Source: Dichetophora obliterata (taxonomy: Eukaryota; Arthropoda; Insecta; Diptera; Sciomyzidae). From it: a DNA stretch of 64,000 bases. The stretch's first letter is position 1. Each line of letters begins with the position of its first letter. The notes beneath the pieces were generated by a model. The model made no database searches. It was not told where the DNA came from and saw only the letters and a list, made by a program, of their open reading frames with translations. The DNA lies in assembly GCA_963920525.1 (NCBI GenBank), contig OY986440.1:17966191-18030190 (forward strand), written 5' to 3'. The translations under genes and the position numbers were made by a program. Shown here piece by piece: positions 46,388-58,987 of the stretch.

Positions 46388-46800
46388 ATTATGTTGACTT
46401 TATATGATTTAAATACAAATTCTAAATGTTTGATAGTTTAAATCATACTTGATTTAAAATACAAATTCTAGTTGTTTGATAGTTTAAAATCGTTTATTGA
46501 GCTTAAGGTCAAAGTTAGAACAATTAATTGTTCTAACGAATTTTTCCAAAGAAACAACAACAACAACAAAGTTTTTCAATATGAAAGGAAAAAAATCACT
46601 AGCATTTGATTTTATTGTACAATTTCTGCGCTGCTAAACGCGTCATCAGAAATCTTTGTGATTGCCCGTGCAAGCGCGCTAACGCAATGCACCATCGATT
46701 TTAAACTATCAAACAACTAGAATTTGTATTTAAAATCAAGTATGATTTAAACTATCAAACATTTAGAATTTGTATTTAAATCATATAAAGTCAACATAAT
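46388..46800. mobile_element. Foldback element, copy B
   Basis: The arms start ATTATGTTGACTTTATATGA and end with the complement at 46800. They are about 130 bp each and related to copy A at 20055-20373. The centre is about 150 bp longer than in copy A. Confidence 0.8.
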
Positions 46801-46809
46801 ATATTTAAA

Positions 46810-47610
46810 ATTTTTACAACGCACTTGCTTGCGAGCTGTCGAATATTCAAAACTTCTTTCAAATCGAAGCAAGCTTTTAGAAGGGATGTTTCTGGCTCAG
46901 TAGTTGTTGCAAAGTTGTTTTATTCAATACTATGAAATATTCTTACACTGTTGACAAACCGCCGATGAACAAATTTGCATTATAAATTTCGAAAATGTTG
47001 ATGAGCTTTATCTTAAATATTAAAAATCCCTTTTCCGATACCGCGTGAAAGATAATTCTTGATTAGGTTAAGTACCTTACCTCAATTTAATCAAGATACC
47101 GCAAAAGCTTTAATCAACCATATCGACCATTTACCAAGGTAACTCTGACTGAGTATCTAACGCAACAAAGCCAAATTCATGTAATTAAACTTTTAGTTGT
47201 ATACATACGAGAAGAAAAATAATGAAAACGGAAGCCGGAATTTGCAAATATTTTTTAAGTTAGTTGAAGCTGCTTGGTTTTTTAATTTCCATTAAAATAA
47301 ATTATTAATTCGTACGCCATTAATCTTATATTTAAGCAGGCTGGGTTATTATTATTTATTCGTAAAATTTATACAAAACATCTTTGACTACACATTTTTA
47401 AAATTTTGCATATAATGTTGAACGTATAAATAATGTTGAAAATGTGTATATATTGTATGGTTTATTTATTTCAAAGTTCATTCAAAATATATTTCGTTTT
47501 CTGTACGAATATATTGATTACAGATATAAATATAGACTTAAAACTATGAACCATAAACATAGGCCATAAACATTATCCCAGAACTTTACATGCAATGTAA
47601 TAGTTGCTCA
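46810..47610. other. No gene seen
   Basis: AT-rich sequence with a partial relative of the 31208-31427 element near 46940-47060. Nothing else supported. Confidence 0.5.
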
Positions 47611-47618
47611 TTGCTATA

Positions 47619-47757
47619 GGGGTGTTCACATTTCAAACCGCTCATCAAATCGTTTGTCAAATACAATAGAACAACATGAAATTTCCATGGAATTCCCACG
47701 TTGTTCTATTGGATTTGACAAACGATTTGATGAGCGATTTGAAATGTGAACAGCCCT
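47619..47757. mobile_element. Palindromic miniature element
   Basis: The arms AGGGGTGTTCACATTTCAAA and its complement (to 47757) leave almost no loop. TAT lies on both sides. It is inserted in the PRMT-like pseudogene just after LQGYK. Confidence 0.85.
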
Positions 47758-48749
47758 TATATCCCTGTAAACTCGTGGTGCAGCGATTAGGAAGTACAAT
47801 TTCATCTTCCTTTAGGTGATGCTTGCGTGCAGATATAACGGTGTCAAGCATGCCTTTGAACAACAAAAACAAACATCCATTCGGTGGTAATTATGTCGTT
47901 CTTCTGCTGCGGCAGCGTTGTATAATTCTGCCGTCCTTTAAGCAGGGAAACATTTAAAATGCCATTATATCTAATAAAGATAAGTTACATGTTAACAAGA
48001 ACATCAAAAGCTTGATTCGTTAACACTTACTTAATGATATCCATTGCATTGTAAATAATTGGGCCTATTCTGCGGAATCTTTTATTAATAAAATTCTGCT
48101 ATTCTATTATGATTTCCAATACAGATTTTTAAACAGCTCGAAAAATTGTATGGGAAATTATAACAGAATAACAGATTTTTTTCATAAAAGATTGCGCAGA
48201 ATAGGCCAAAATATCGGAATTGTCAATGCCAACCACTGCTTTGGCCCCGGCTTGTGCTGCAAATATAGGTAGTATCGATGTGTCGCAGCCGACATCAAGC
48301 ACATCCTTAGCGTTCACAAAATCTTCGTTTTTGATCAAAGCATTCCTGTGGCTTGATGGCCGAACAAAAACGCAGATTATGAAATATATTTGTTTTAATA
48401 TTGCATTTAAACGCACTTGAAACATTTCACCAGTTATGATCTTTTAATATAATAATTAAGCTTTTATTAACAATATCAGCTTTTGTTGCAAGAGTATTAA
48501 TCAACTGCTGTGTGCAGTGTTCCAACTCACTGACATCATGTTGAAAGACCAAAAGACTTTGAAGGACTCCAAAGGCTCCTCTGCTTCGGCTGGAGATTTT
48601 ATCTATTAAAAGAAAAAAATTTAATGCATTGAAAATCAATTTAAATTATTCAGATCAAAAATTACCAAAACGAAATACTTAGCCAGCAGCTGCTACCTGC
48701 ATTGAAATCTCTATTTTCAGACTGTCTCCACTGACACTAGCCAACATTT
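47758..48749 (-). pseudogene. Art3: Protein arginine methyltransferase 3-like pseudogene
   Basis: Minus-strand exons read SGDSLKIEISMQVAAAG, then SSRSRGAFGVLQSLLVFQHD, then SHRNALIKNEDFVNAKDVLDVGC with GAKAVVGIDNSDI. After a small element come IYNAMDI, LLKGR, ITTEWM, and finally FKGMLDTVISARKHHLKEDE and LPNRCTTSLQGYK. This is the methyltransferase core of PRMT3-type enzymes. Damage: the SAM-binding motif GCGTG reads GCDTS, one extra base breaks the first exon near 48695, a stop lies near 48425, and two miniature elements interrupt the exons. Intron borders remain. It lies outside the P-like elements. Confidence 0.85.
48060..48208. mobile_element. Miniature element inside the PRMT-like pseudogene
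   Basis: The arms GGGCCTATTCTGCGGAATCT (48061) and its complement enclose about 147 bp. Removing it with one AAT rejoins the codons of SDI and IYNAMDI, so the insertion and its 3-bp duplication can be read directly. Confidence 0.85.
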
Positions 48750-48782
48750 TTTTTTGTTAGCTGTCAATAGCTATAAAAATGA

Positions 48783-49210
48783 GCCTGTTCTCACGCGCCT
48801 TACGTTAGGCGGATCATCGGATTAATTTTGACGTCTACAGGTAAGGTGGGAAGTGGGAAGGTGACAAGTTACGTGAGGCAGCATTTTCAAAAATTTTAAA
48901 AATTTTGCGATTCATTTTGACGTCTGTTACTTTGAAGTTTCATTGTGCCTCATTTTCCTCGTGGTTCTCTTATGTTTTAGCGCAAATAAATTTTGTTTTG
49001 CATTGGTTGGGTTTTCTGTTTGCGTTGCTGTTTAATTTAAGACTTACAAAGTAATGAATTCTCCGAAATTTAACACCACATTTATGGACTGTTCTCGGAA
49101 TGCAAAATAAGGCGGGCTTAAAAAAGTCGGTAGTAAGAACACCTGACAGATGCATAGTGTCAAAATAACGCCATTACTCTGCCTTTTTTAAGGCGAGTGA
49201 GAACAGGGTC
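48783..49210. mobile_element. Inverted-repeat element, CCTGTTCTCAC ends
   Basis: GCCTGTTCTCACGCGCCTTA (about 48783) pairs with TAAGGCGAGTGAGAACAGG near 49190-49209. The 390 bp between show no coding region. Confidence 0.65.
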
Positions 49211-49219
49211 AATGACTGT

Positions 49220-50280
49220 CAAATTTATAGCAAGTGATACACTTTTATAGGAAAAGTTTAGAAAGTTGAACTTTTTCTATCCTCTAGTATCTCATGAAAT
49301 CACAGGGGATATCACATGCTATAAAAATAGAAAAAGTAAGTCGGTTTCACACTCACATTTGTAAACACCATAAGGTAGGGCTCGCATGCTCTTTCTTTCC
49401 AACTTAAAATAAGATAAGATAAGATACGAAAAGATCACATGGAAACGCAGCTTTAAGGGAATGCACTCTTTGTCATTCTGTTTAATTTTCCGCGCATATG
49501 TCAATAACAGCTGATGTTATAAATTGAACAACATAAAATTTAAACATTTATGATGCCTAACCAAAGTGAAAAGAAAAAATCAATTAATTATTTAAAACAA
49601 TCTGAATTTCAGCAGTTATTAATTGAGCATATAATAGAATCGTTTCAAGTTTGACAGCTGATAGTTTAAGCAAACATGTTTACATAATTTACGCATAGAA
49701 ATTGTAGCTTAAACCTTTTAAAAAATGTCCCATACAAAATTCGCTTAAAATTCCCCAATTGCTTAAAGTTAAGCAGTTTAAGAGGTTTAAGCAGTTTAAG
49801 AAGCGTTAAGGGAATACCACCCAAGTAGAATTTTGTGACCACAGGTTACTTAAGGCACATTTTTTACACGACGACGTTGCAGCGATACTGATTTGGAAAA
49901 TATTTTGTAGGAAAAGTTTGTAAAAATTCCTATTTAGTTTTATTTCCGTTTTAGTAATAAAATGGCACACAATTATGTTATTTTTACTATGTTGGCACAA
50001 TTCCTATATTGTAACCGTACCTTCAATGTGACTTTCGTTTTGAATACTACTTTACCACTAGGTCACAGAATGTTGTAACGATTTATCAAGTGTTACCTTT
50101 AAAAAATGCATCACTCAACTATGGAATAATAACTTAAGATGTAACCATTTTGTAACAATTAGCTAACTGCGACCCAAGTGTAGGCTGTCTATTCACTTTT
50201 TTTAATTGATGCAGCTAAATTAAGTTGAAACAATTTATTGCAAATTTAATAAGTTGTGGCAAGGTTTGATTACTTCGATA
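49220..50280. other. Left flank of the next two-gene element, no gene seen
   Basis: AT-rich. From 49820 to 50170 the sequence holds repeated GTAAC/GTTAC words and a GTTGCAGCG block. Similar words (TGTAACGTAACC, CGTCGCTGCAAC) lie at 54890-54950, beyond the partner gene. These may be subterminal repeats of the element, but I could not align clean ends. Confidence 0.4.
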
Positions 50281-50287
50281 TCAAAAA

Positions 50288-52442
50288 ATGAATGAAAATA
50301 AAAAAAATCTTAAACGACCATTTAAGACATCTACAACATTCTACACAAAAATGAAAAAATTAAGCACAGTTCAAAATGCGGTTGCATATAACCTAGACAG
50401 TTTGGATATTCAGACTGAAAGTTTTGTGGTTCCTTGCAATACTGATGAAGATTTTGGGAACAGTTCACATAACCAAGATAGTTTTGATGTGCACACTGAA
50501 AGTTCGGTGGTTCCTTTCAATGCTGATGAAGATTTGGAAAAAAGTGTGAATCCACATGGCCAAAACGAAAACGAATTTCTGTTTTTAAAAGATGAAAACA
50601 AACAAATCGCCTTTATAGAAAGCATACGAAAATGGTCACTAAATAATAGGATTTCCCACATTGCATTGAATAATCTGTTGAGCTTGCTTCGGTCAAACGG
50701 ATTTAGTTATTTACCAAAAAGTAGTAAAACAGTGTTATGTACACCAAAAGTTATTGAAAATATAACACAGATGCTAAACGGAAGCTATTGGCATAATGGT
50801 TTAGTGAAGCAACTAAAAAAAATTTATTACAAAATTGTAATCTAGAAAAAGTATCTCTTATTTTTAACATTGATGGCTTATCGATCGCAAATAGTTCTAA
50901 AACTGAATTTTGGCCGATTCTTTGTTCTGTATACGAAATTCCAAGCTTACCACTTATTCCTGTAGGAATATTTTGTGGTGAAGGAAAACCTGCATTGAAG
51001 TCGTACTTGATGCCTTTTGTCACTGAAATGTTGTCAGTTATTGAAAATGGATTGTATGTTAACAATAAAAAAGTTATTGTTGGTATAAAATGCTTTGTTT
51101 GTGATTCTCCTGCAAGAGCATTTATAAAAGGTATGAAAAATATTTTTAAAGTTTTAACAATACGTACTTTTTGTTCTCACAATTTAACTCTATATAAATG
51201 TTTTATTCTTCAGGAATCGTAAATTTCAACTCATACAAAGGCTGCACCAAATGCAACACAACTGGAGAGTTTAAGTTTAATCGAATGAGTTTCCCAAGTA
51301 CCAGTTGTTCATTGCGAAATGATGCAGATTTTCGTAATCGATGTGACCAAGAGCATCATAAAGACTTCTCCCCCTTGGAAGCATTACCTATTGATATGGT
51401 GAACGATTTTGTGGTAGCAGACTCTTTACATTTACTTCATTTGGGTATTATGAAAAAATTATTAGTTATTTGGACCACGGGAATGTATACATTTAATGCA
51501 AAATGGTCCTCAAACGATATAAAAAATATTACAAAATTTTTGTTAAAATCCAATGAATGTATACCTATAGAAATTCATCGTTCTATAAGATCTTTAGACT
51601 GTTTTAAATTTTGGAAAGGTTCTGAACTTCGAACATTCCTGTTGTATTTGGGTCCTGTTGTATTAAAAGATTATTTAACCTTTGATGTGTACCCACATTT
51701 TTTATATTTATTCTGTGCTGTTACTATATGCAGTTCTAAAGCATATATTAAATATGTTAATGTAGCAAAAGCATTATGTAACGATTATATAGAGACGTAT
51801 ACTGAAATATATGGATTGTATACAATAACAAGTAATGTTCATAATCTGTGTCATATGGTTGATGATGTTATAAGATTTGGCCCATTACCCGATATCAGCA
51901 CATACAGGTTTGAAAATTTCTTAGGTTACATAAAACATCTTTTACGCCAAGGAAATAGGCCCTTAGCTCAATGTGCTAAAAGGCTAATTGAATTAAGTAA
52001 AATCGAAATTAATCAAACTTTTTCTGCCAGGGTGTATCCAACACTAAAAGACGAAATACATTGCGTTAATCATAGTCCAAAAAAATTTTCTAAATTAATA
52101 TTAGCAGAACATTTGGTTCTTACAAACAAAAATAAAGATAAATGGTTTATGACGGTTGAAAATGAAATTGTGTGCATATTGTACTTTTCGAATATAAATA
52201 AAAACTTGAAGATTTTTGGATCAAGTTTAAAAAATAAAGAAATTATTTTTGATAAACCAATTAAGTCGAGCTACTTAAACATTTATGTGTCCAAAGAAAT
52301 TTTGCACCCACCAAAATTTTACTCATTAAATAATATTAAGTGTAAACTTTTATCCTTGAAATATTGCCAGCAACTTGTTTTTTTCCCATTTATTCATTCA
52401 CATGATTTCTTTCTCAATAAAAATTTATTTGATACTATCTAA
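50288..52442 (+). pseudogene. Large transposase-like protein, one-base frameshift
   Basis: The frame starts at 50288 and is broken at an A run of eight (50815-50822). One more A would continue it into FNIDGLSIANSSKTEFWPIL. After an intron (51131-51213) it runs to 52442. Features: two near-identical acidic repeats near 50395-50540 (DSLDIQTESFVVPCN and DSFDVHTESSVVPFN), likely catalytic Asp in NIDGL and CDSPARAF, Cys pairs in GCTKCNTTG, ADSLHLLHLGIMKKLL, and YRFENFLGY with a possible catalytic Glu. Insects carry many such proteins; they look like transposases of a CMC/Transposase_21-like kind, but I cannot fix the superfamily. It faces the DUF4806 gene at 54098-52918. Confidence 0.7.
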
Positions 52443-52917
52443 AGTTTATATTGAAAATTTTTGCTGTACTAACGGGTTTGGGTATTTTTAAGAAAGACTC
52501 GGGATAAAAAGTTATTAGGAAAATTATGGTTTTTATTTAATTTTTGTATAAAAACTAAGTGTAAAATAAAAAAATCAATAAAGAATTCAAAGCGATATTA
52601 AAAAATAAAAACTCGTGTATCTTTTAAAAGCAACGTATAAAATATTTATGGAAAATTTAGGTACGATTGAAGTGTGCGCGTGTTTTTCCTGTTGCTGCTA
52701 ATATGAAGAGGCATAATAAAGGCATTCATATTGCCACAATGTTATTTCTGCTGCTGCTGCTGTGGGTGTGCCTGATGTCAAGCTCCATTATATGTCTTCT
52801 TCTTGGAAATGTTCAATTTCGTAAAAATCTGAACTTGTTGCATTGTCAGTCTTTCTAAAAAAAATTTAAAATAAGGTTTATTAGAAGAGCTGAAAATTAT
52901 TTTCATCTTATATTATG

Positions 52918-54098
52918 TTACCTCTTTCTTTCCGAACGCTGTTTTGCATGTTTCAAAATTTTATTTTTCAAAAACTCCTCATTTCTTTGATGGGAGTGGC
53001 GGCAATCGGCGAGATAAATAACTTCGTAAAGCAGATCCACGATATTGAATAATTTCTGGAAGCATTCCTTTTTCTCATACGATTTTGATGATCCCGTCCA
53101 GGAATATCTATTTAAAATGTGTGGTTCAAACATGTAATCAATAAGTTTGAACATGATCTTGGAACCATCACAAACTTTGTCTCTTCCACCAATTGCGCTT
53201 AGTCTATTTATCTGTAAAGAAAGTATTTACATTTTTAAAAGGAATGAAAAATTAATAAATAGAAAAGAATGAAAAAGCCATTAGTATACCATTTCCCTTC
53301 GAAATTCATTTGTAACAAGTAGGATGTTTAACTCGTCAATTGTGTCTATGGAATTTAATGGAAAAACAATGTCCTTCGTCAAGACAATTTCAACGCATTT
53401 TTTATTATCATACTGAGTTTCGCCAATATGTTTCAGAATTCTGTCTAATTTTATATGAACTCCGTTCAACTCTTCTTTTAAGTTTCCTACATTGTTTTTT
53501 ATTTCGTAAACTAAGGAAGGCAATACAGCAAAAGATTCACTATACTCTGCGTTCGTGGTCATAACATCCGGTTGAACACTTTGGACTACAGGAATTTCAT
53601 CATAAATATCGTTGTTTCCATATGTGTCATCCAAATATGCAGCACTAGCAACACATGGTGATAGTTCCAATTGATTTTGGTATTGAATGTTCTCCATGGC
53701 ATTATTGTAATCGGCTTCAGTTTTTGGTTTTACTTTTTTTATTCGTCTTTTGGGAGCCAATGATTGCTGTTTTATAAATCTAAATATGAGACAGATAACA
53801 AAATTCATAAACTACACAAAATACATGCATACCTTTCTTCACACTCTGTGTCGGTAAAAGATGCATATAAATTTTCCAATTTCTTCGCCTCAGAGTGGGA
53901 ATCAGCTGTCGCCTTAACTGTGCAACACATTATTGCCCCGTTTTTTTCTGGCTTGGACATACTATCTTTTAATAATTTTTTAATCTCCACATCCTTAATA
54001 TGTTTTGGCCAAAATAGCTGGGACTTTTTTTCCCATGCATTGGGAACAACACTGTAGTGCTTTTCGCCACACTCGACTGTTTCAACTACTTTAAACAT
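52918..54098 (-). CDS. DUF4806-type companion protein, three exons
   Basis: Minus-strand exons 54098-53833, 53779-53290 and 53211-52918 join in phase to 349 aa with no stop. The N-terminus reads MFKVVETVECGEKHYSVVPN and then W and FWPK motifs, typical of this insect family. The middle is a short coiled coil (EIKNNVGNLKEELNGVHIKL). The C-terminal part (INRLSAIGGRDKV, then YSWTGSSK) matches the DUF4806 pattern. Function is unknown; in insect genomes such proteins recur beside transposase-like genes. A role as element-encoded DNA- or chromatin-binding partner is inferred from the convergent layout. Confidence 0.75.
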
Positions 54099-54989
54099 TA
54101 TTAAACAACCAGACCGCCACACCACAAAATACAAATAAATTATGCGCGTAAACTAAAAATTGCAAACTGAAAAATGCAGTTCACAATGGTTGTTGTTACT
54201 TGAATGATTCTGATAAGTCAGTGCGACTATTTGTTCACGTCAAAAAGTGTCGCAAAATGAACATAAGCTTTTTTATAGAAAAACAATTTTCACTTAGCAG
54301 TAAATGTGTCTATCATGAAATATTTTAGAAAAACTGTTTTTTTTTTAAATGGTGGACGCAAATTATTATTATATTTTCCTAACAATAAACATTAAACTGC
54401 TTTTTTATTGTATTGTAAAGCTTTTTAACCATGTTTAATGATTGCTTAAATTAAAAACTACTTCTGAAATTTATGTACACTACTTTTACCACAAAATTTT
54501 TTAAAAAATTTTGTATTAATATATGAAACTATTATAAAATTTTCTGCATTTAGCTTGCGCTTAAATTCTTAAGAAGTTTTGGCTGTTATTTTACCGAAAA
54601 TCTTCTTTCCCATCTACATTTAGCTCCAAATAATATTAAAAAAACACTTAAGATTATGTTGTACTCCTTATTTTATTATATTATATTATATAAATTTTAA
54701 TTATAAAATAATTATATTTATGGCTGCAAAATGTAAACAAAATTAATTTTTTTGCAATTGGCAACTCTGTAATGCATTTATATATAAATGTGTATACTAA
54801 AATGTGATAAGTCACTTCAAAGTAATTTTCACTAACACAATGTCGGCATTGTGTTGCACCACTTTCGAATCATAGTGGTCTCTGTAACGTAACCAATACG
54901 TAACATCATGTCAATTTTGACACAAAAATAAACGCTACGACGTCGCTGCAACCCAAATGTGGACCATCAGTTCTAGTTGGGCATTAACA

Positions 54990-56300
54990 TCCCGACCCTA
55001 TTGTTATGAGTGTTGGCACGGTGTTGTATATTTTTGTTGTCTCCAATCTAATTTTGACAGAAGTCATCGCCTGAGTCTGTTACATTTCACAGGTTTTGGA
55101 CAGTCGCTGTCAAAGTTTAGAATTGAATTACTCAATAATTTTATGGTCAATTTTATTCTAACTTGGAAATATTGCAAAAATTACAAAATACTCAGGTAAT
55201 GTGCCCTTAGACGGACCACACTTTGAAATTAGTTTGTATCTTCATGTGGTGGTAATAATATTGATATTGTGGGGTACCGTTGGAAAGAGGATGAGCAAAG
55301 GAATCTTTTTGCCGAAGACAGTTTATCGATTAGATTACAAAAAAAATTTTATCGCAAGATTTCCGACCACATGATATTTCGGAAATTTTTTTTGTGTCCT
55401 TAGGCGGACCACTTGGAAAAACTTGAAAATATGAGTGAAAATGAAGAAATAACATCAGATTTTGGATATTTATTGAACGTTTATTCATTGTTCCTTCACT
55501 GAAAAAAACAGATTCGTTGATTTCATGGAATTTCGGACTTGATTTCAGTGAATTTTTACTATGATTTTTGGTCATAGAGTGAAATTATATGATATAACTA
55601 ATTATAATTCGTTGTTTATGAGAAGGAAACTTTCGTTGATCCTGCAAATGTTTTCTTTGTTTCAGAGAAAAAATATGATAAAGCGAATACAATAAATAAC
55701 TAAAAAATTAGTTGATTTATATAAATTTTTGAGGTGATTCTTTGGTTTGTAGAATTTTTTCTTTGATTTTAACTATTTAAAATTGGTTGAAATACCTAAT
55801 TCATTAGTTAATTTAAAGAAAAAATTTAGTATATCATATAATTAATTAAATTGAAATTTGATATATTATATAATTGTTTCGCTGATTTTACCACTTTTTA
55901 ATTCGTAAAATTGAAGAAAAAATTCTTCAAATTATAAAATTTATTGTATGAACGACGATTGGAAAATTCCTTGATTCAAATAATTTATTCTCTGATTATA
56001 CAAAAGTTATATTCTTGAAATCATAGAAAATATTGTTCAATTTAACCAATTGATTCAGTGTTTAATAGAACCTGCCACTGAAAAAAGTCCAGTAAAATAA
56101 ATTGAAAAAAATATTTTTATATATCGTTTTTAAATTTATTTATTTGAATATATAAGTAATTACAAGTAGTTGTATCTTATCATTTGCTTATAAGTAAGTA
56201 TTTTAATTTATTTTAGATAATATACATAGTCATATTTTTTATTATTATATGTGTTTGTGTGTAATAAGAATATAAAATGATGTACTTAAAAAAATACATA
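54990..56300. other. No gene seen; short direct repeats
   Basis: AT-rich. TGCCCTTAGACGGACCACAC (55202) and TGTCCTTAGGCGGACCACTT (55395) form a spaced direct repeat. No coding region is supported. Confidence 0.5.
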
Positions 56301-56305
56301 CATAC

Positions 56306-56525
56306 AGTCGGTCCCAAAAGTGAGTTAACACTTACTATTTTGATATTGTTATTGTTGTATTTTATATAAACCGGTCCTTATCGATACAATTTGTGTTTTT
56401 TTTATTCACAATTACTTGCCCTACAATTAAAAAAAAAACAACAAAATTCTCTTTATTTCATCCGTCTGTGGTGGTTTCATTGAAACTAGGTCCAAAATTA
56501 GCTACCAAAAGTGAGTAAACAATAT
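56306..56525. mobile_element. Tc1/mariner-type terminal fragment
   Basis: ACAGTCGGTCCCAAAAGTGA at 56306, followed within 210 bp by CTACCAAAAGTGAGTAAAC, resembles the end region of a Tc1-like element. No transposase is present. Confidence 0.45.
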
Positions 56526-56633
56526 GAAAAATTTACATTAAATTACGATTATTTCTTATCATAAAAGTCAAAAATTATAGTTCAAATGAAGAACAAATAC
56601 ATTATGTTAATTAAAAGGTATCTTTAATTTTAT

Positions 56634-58987
56634 AACGGTTTTTTATTAGGTAACATTATTAAATGTAAAGGAGGAAAATTTACATCACACACATCAATTA
56701 TTTTATATACATCAGTATTGCTATTATTTTTAAGGTCAACAACGTAACAGTCTAAATGCGAATCTATTGGAATATTTTGGAACTCCTGACAAACTAATAA
56801 TTGTTTTGTGTTTTTTTTTTATATAAGTATGTATTTAATTTGAAATACTGATATTTCATTTTGACTACTTAAAGTTGGGAGAATATTTCCCACTTTGTAG
56901 CTTGTGCAGTTAATTGAAATTTCTTGCACAAAAAATATGTTCGTAAAAATGTGTGGGTCTTTTCTTTTGTCTCGAATGTACGGCCAAGCATAATTATCTG
57001 TAAAATTAATAAAATTACCAGAGCTACAAATTGTATTTTGATCGATTTAATTTTGTATTTTAGAATAAATTGTATGAGCAAAGTGGTAGTTAGATTTTAT
57101 AGCTAAGCTTAGCAATATATTTTTTCGCGAAGTAGTTGTACCAGCATAAGTCTTATTTGCTTTGTGTTTTGCTTCAAATCTCATGGTCCACAATGTTTTC
57201 ATGGGACCTAATTTTTTTATCGCACTTATGTAATGCGTTATGAAGTGGTGTTTCGGCATTAAGTGGCCATCAAAAATATTTAAATATAACTGGTGGTGTT
57301 CAGCTATTAAGGCGGCTCTGAATTCAACTAAAGTTTCAATTGTAAAGTTAGGTAATGACGGATTTTCTACTAATCTTATGAGTAATCTGAGTAATCCCCA
57401 AACTTTATCATTTATTGGTACAAAGTCCCCAATTATGAAAGGCAAAAAATGCAAAAACTTTTCATTTCTGAAGCTGACATACGTAAGCGTTTGTTTGTTA
57501 TATGCTTTATTTTTACATCTACCTTTTTTTTTTTAATATCTGTGGGACCACAATCAAAAGCATATTTTCTAGAATTGAGAACAGATAAACTAAAATATTT
57601 TTTTTCGATAATGAAATAATTTAGAATATCACATAACTCATAATGTGCTATGCCTTCTAGAATATCGTGCATCATATCACAAGTAACATTATCAATGACA
57701 TTGAAAGATTTTATTATATTAAAAACGCAATTTTCCTTGATACCTGTGGTGAGAATATCATTTGAAAGAAGAGCCTTATTATAGTTTTCAATAGTTCTAA
57801 ACTTAGTACAATCTTCCATGACTAGTTTTTGCGTTACAGATTTATTACAGGTACAAATTCTGCAAAAATGATTTGCAGAAAATAATTTAGTAAAGCCCAA
57901 AATAGAATTGAGACCTAAATTATCTGCTGTTATTGCTGCTAATATTAAATGTACATGAACCGTCCCGTTTCTAGAAGGAACATTTATTCCACTTTCTTCT
58001 AGTTCTTTTAATTTTGTAACCAATGGCATTAAGTTAGCCTCATTTCCATATGAAGAATCCGACGATTTTATATAGCAACAAGAGAGGATATTGTGTAGCT
58101 TAGATATTTCAGAATCAGATAACAAGGGAAAACTCATATAAAATGCTGAAATTTTATCAACGCCAGCTTTTGATCCTAGAGGATTGTCGAGCTCAAAATC
58201 GTCCTGGTATAATAAGTAGGGTATACATAATTTGTTTTTAAAAAGTTTGATCTTTTCTTTCCACACAGAACCATTAATAATATTAGAGATTTTAGAGCTT
58301 TTCTCAAGCTCTTTAGCATTGTTAATCATATATTTTAAATTTGTTATTAACTTGCATAAAATTTATTATATTATCCTTGATAGGTAACAAAACGCCTTTA
58401 GATGGATTTACAGTAAAGTTTTCGACTGTTACGCAACTATTTATTTAGAATTCCTCGGGGTCTGTGAACAAATTTTTATTTTTCAACATTTTAAAAAATT
58501 TGTATTCTGTATTAAGTTCTGAAAATTGGTTCTTAAAAATTTTGAACTTATTTTTAATAATGGAGGCGTCAGTCAATGTATCAATACTATTTTGAAAAAG
58601 CATAAATATATCTTCACAATTTTTAATTATCTCAACAACAGTTTTTCGATTAAGTGACATATTTTCATACAATTTTAAAATAAATTCGAAAATAACATGA
58701 AATAAATTTGTTTCATACTCAAATCTGGCTCAGAGTTTGATGATACATTTTCATCAGTAAATACTTGATTTTTATTATGTTCAAAAGGAACTTCATTTTG
58801 CTCTATTTTTTTTTTCTGAGTGTCTTATTAAATGTCGACGAAATGCATAAATATTTTGAAAGGACTGCGGACAAATTGTACATTGGAAAAATGAACTATG
58901 ACATGATAATTTGTGAAATAATTTTAAGTGTGTTATATATATTTTTACTTCTGATATTTTTTTACGGCAAACAAAGCATGAGAGCAT
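56634..58987 (-). pseudogene. C2H2-zinc-finger transposase-like protein
   Basis: Minus-strand blocks in order: an N-terminal C2H2 region (58987-58793, CFVCRK and CTICPQSF..H..RH), 58672-58445, the main domain 58329-57433 continuing in 57454-57047, and a C-terminal piece (about 56810-56634, ending DVNFPPLHLIMLP). The main domain has NPLGSKAGVDKISAFYMSFP, TADNLGLNSILGF, CRICTCNK, DMMHDILEGIAHYEL, MPKHHFITHY and MRFEAKHKANK. Related proteins are common in insect and fish genomes and are probably transposases; superfamily not fixed. The frame is lost in a T10 run (58806-58815) and at an A5 run (57453-57457), where one extra base would restore it. Other exon joins are unclear. Confidence 0.7.

Noticed and set aside
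52667..52858. C2H2 zinc-finger gene
   Set aside because: Only one half of a finger (F..RH..H) is visible and the second Cys is missing; the rest is hydrophobic.
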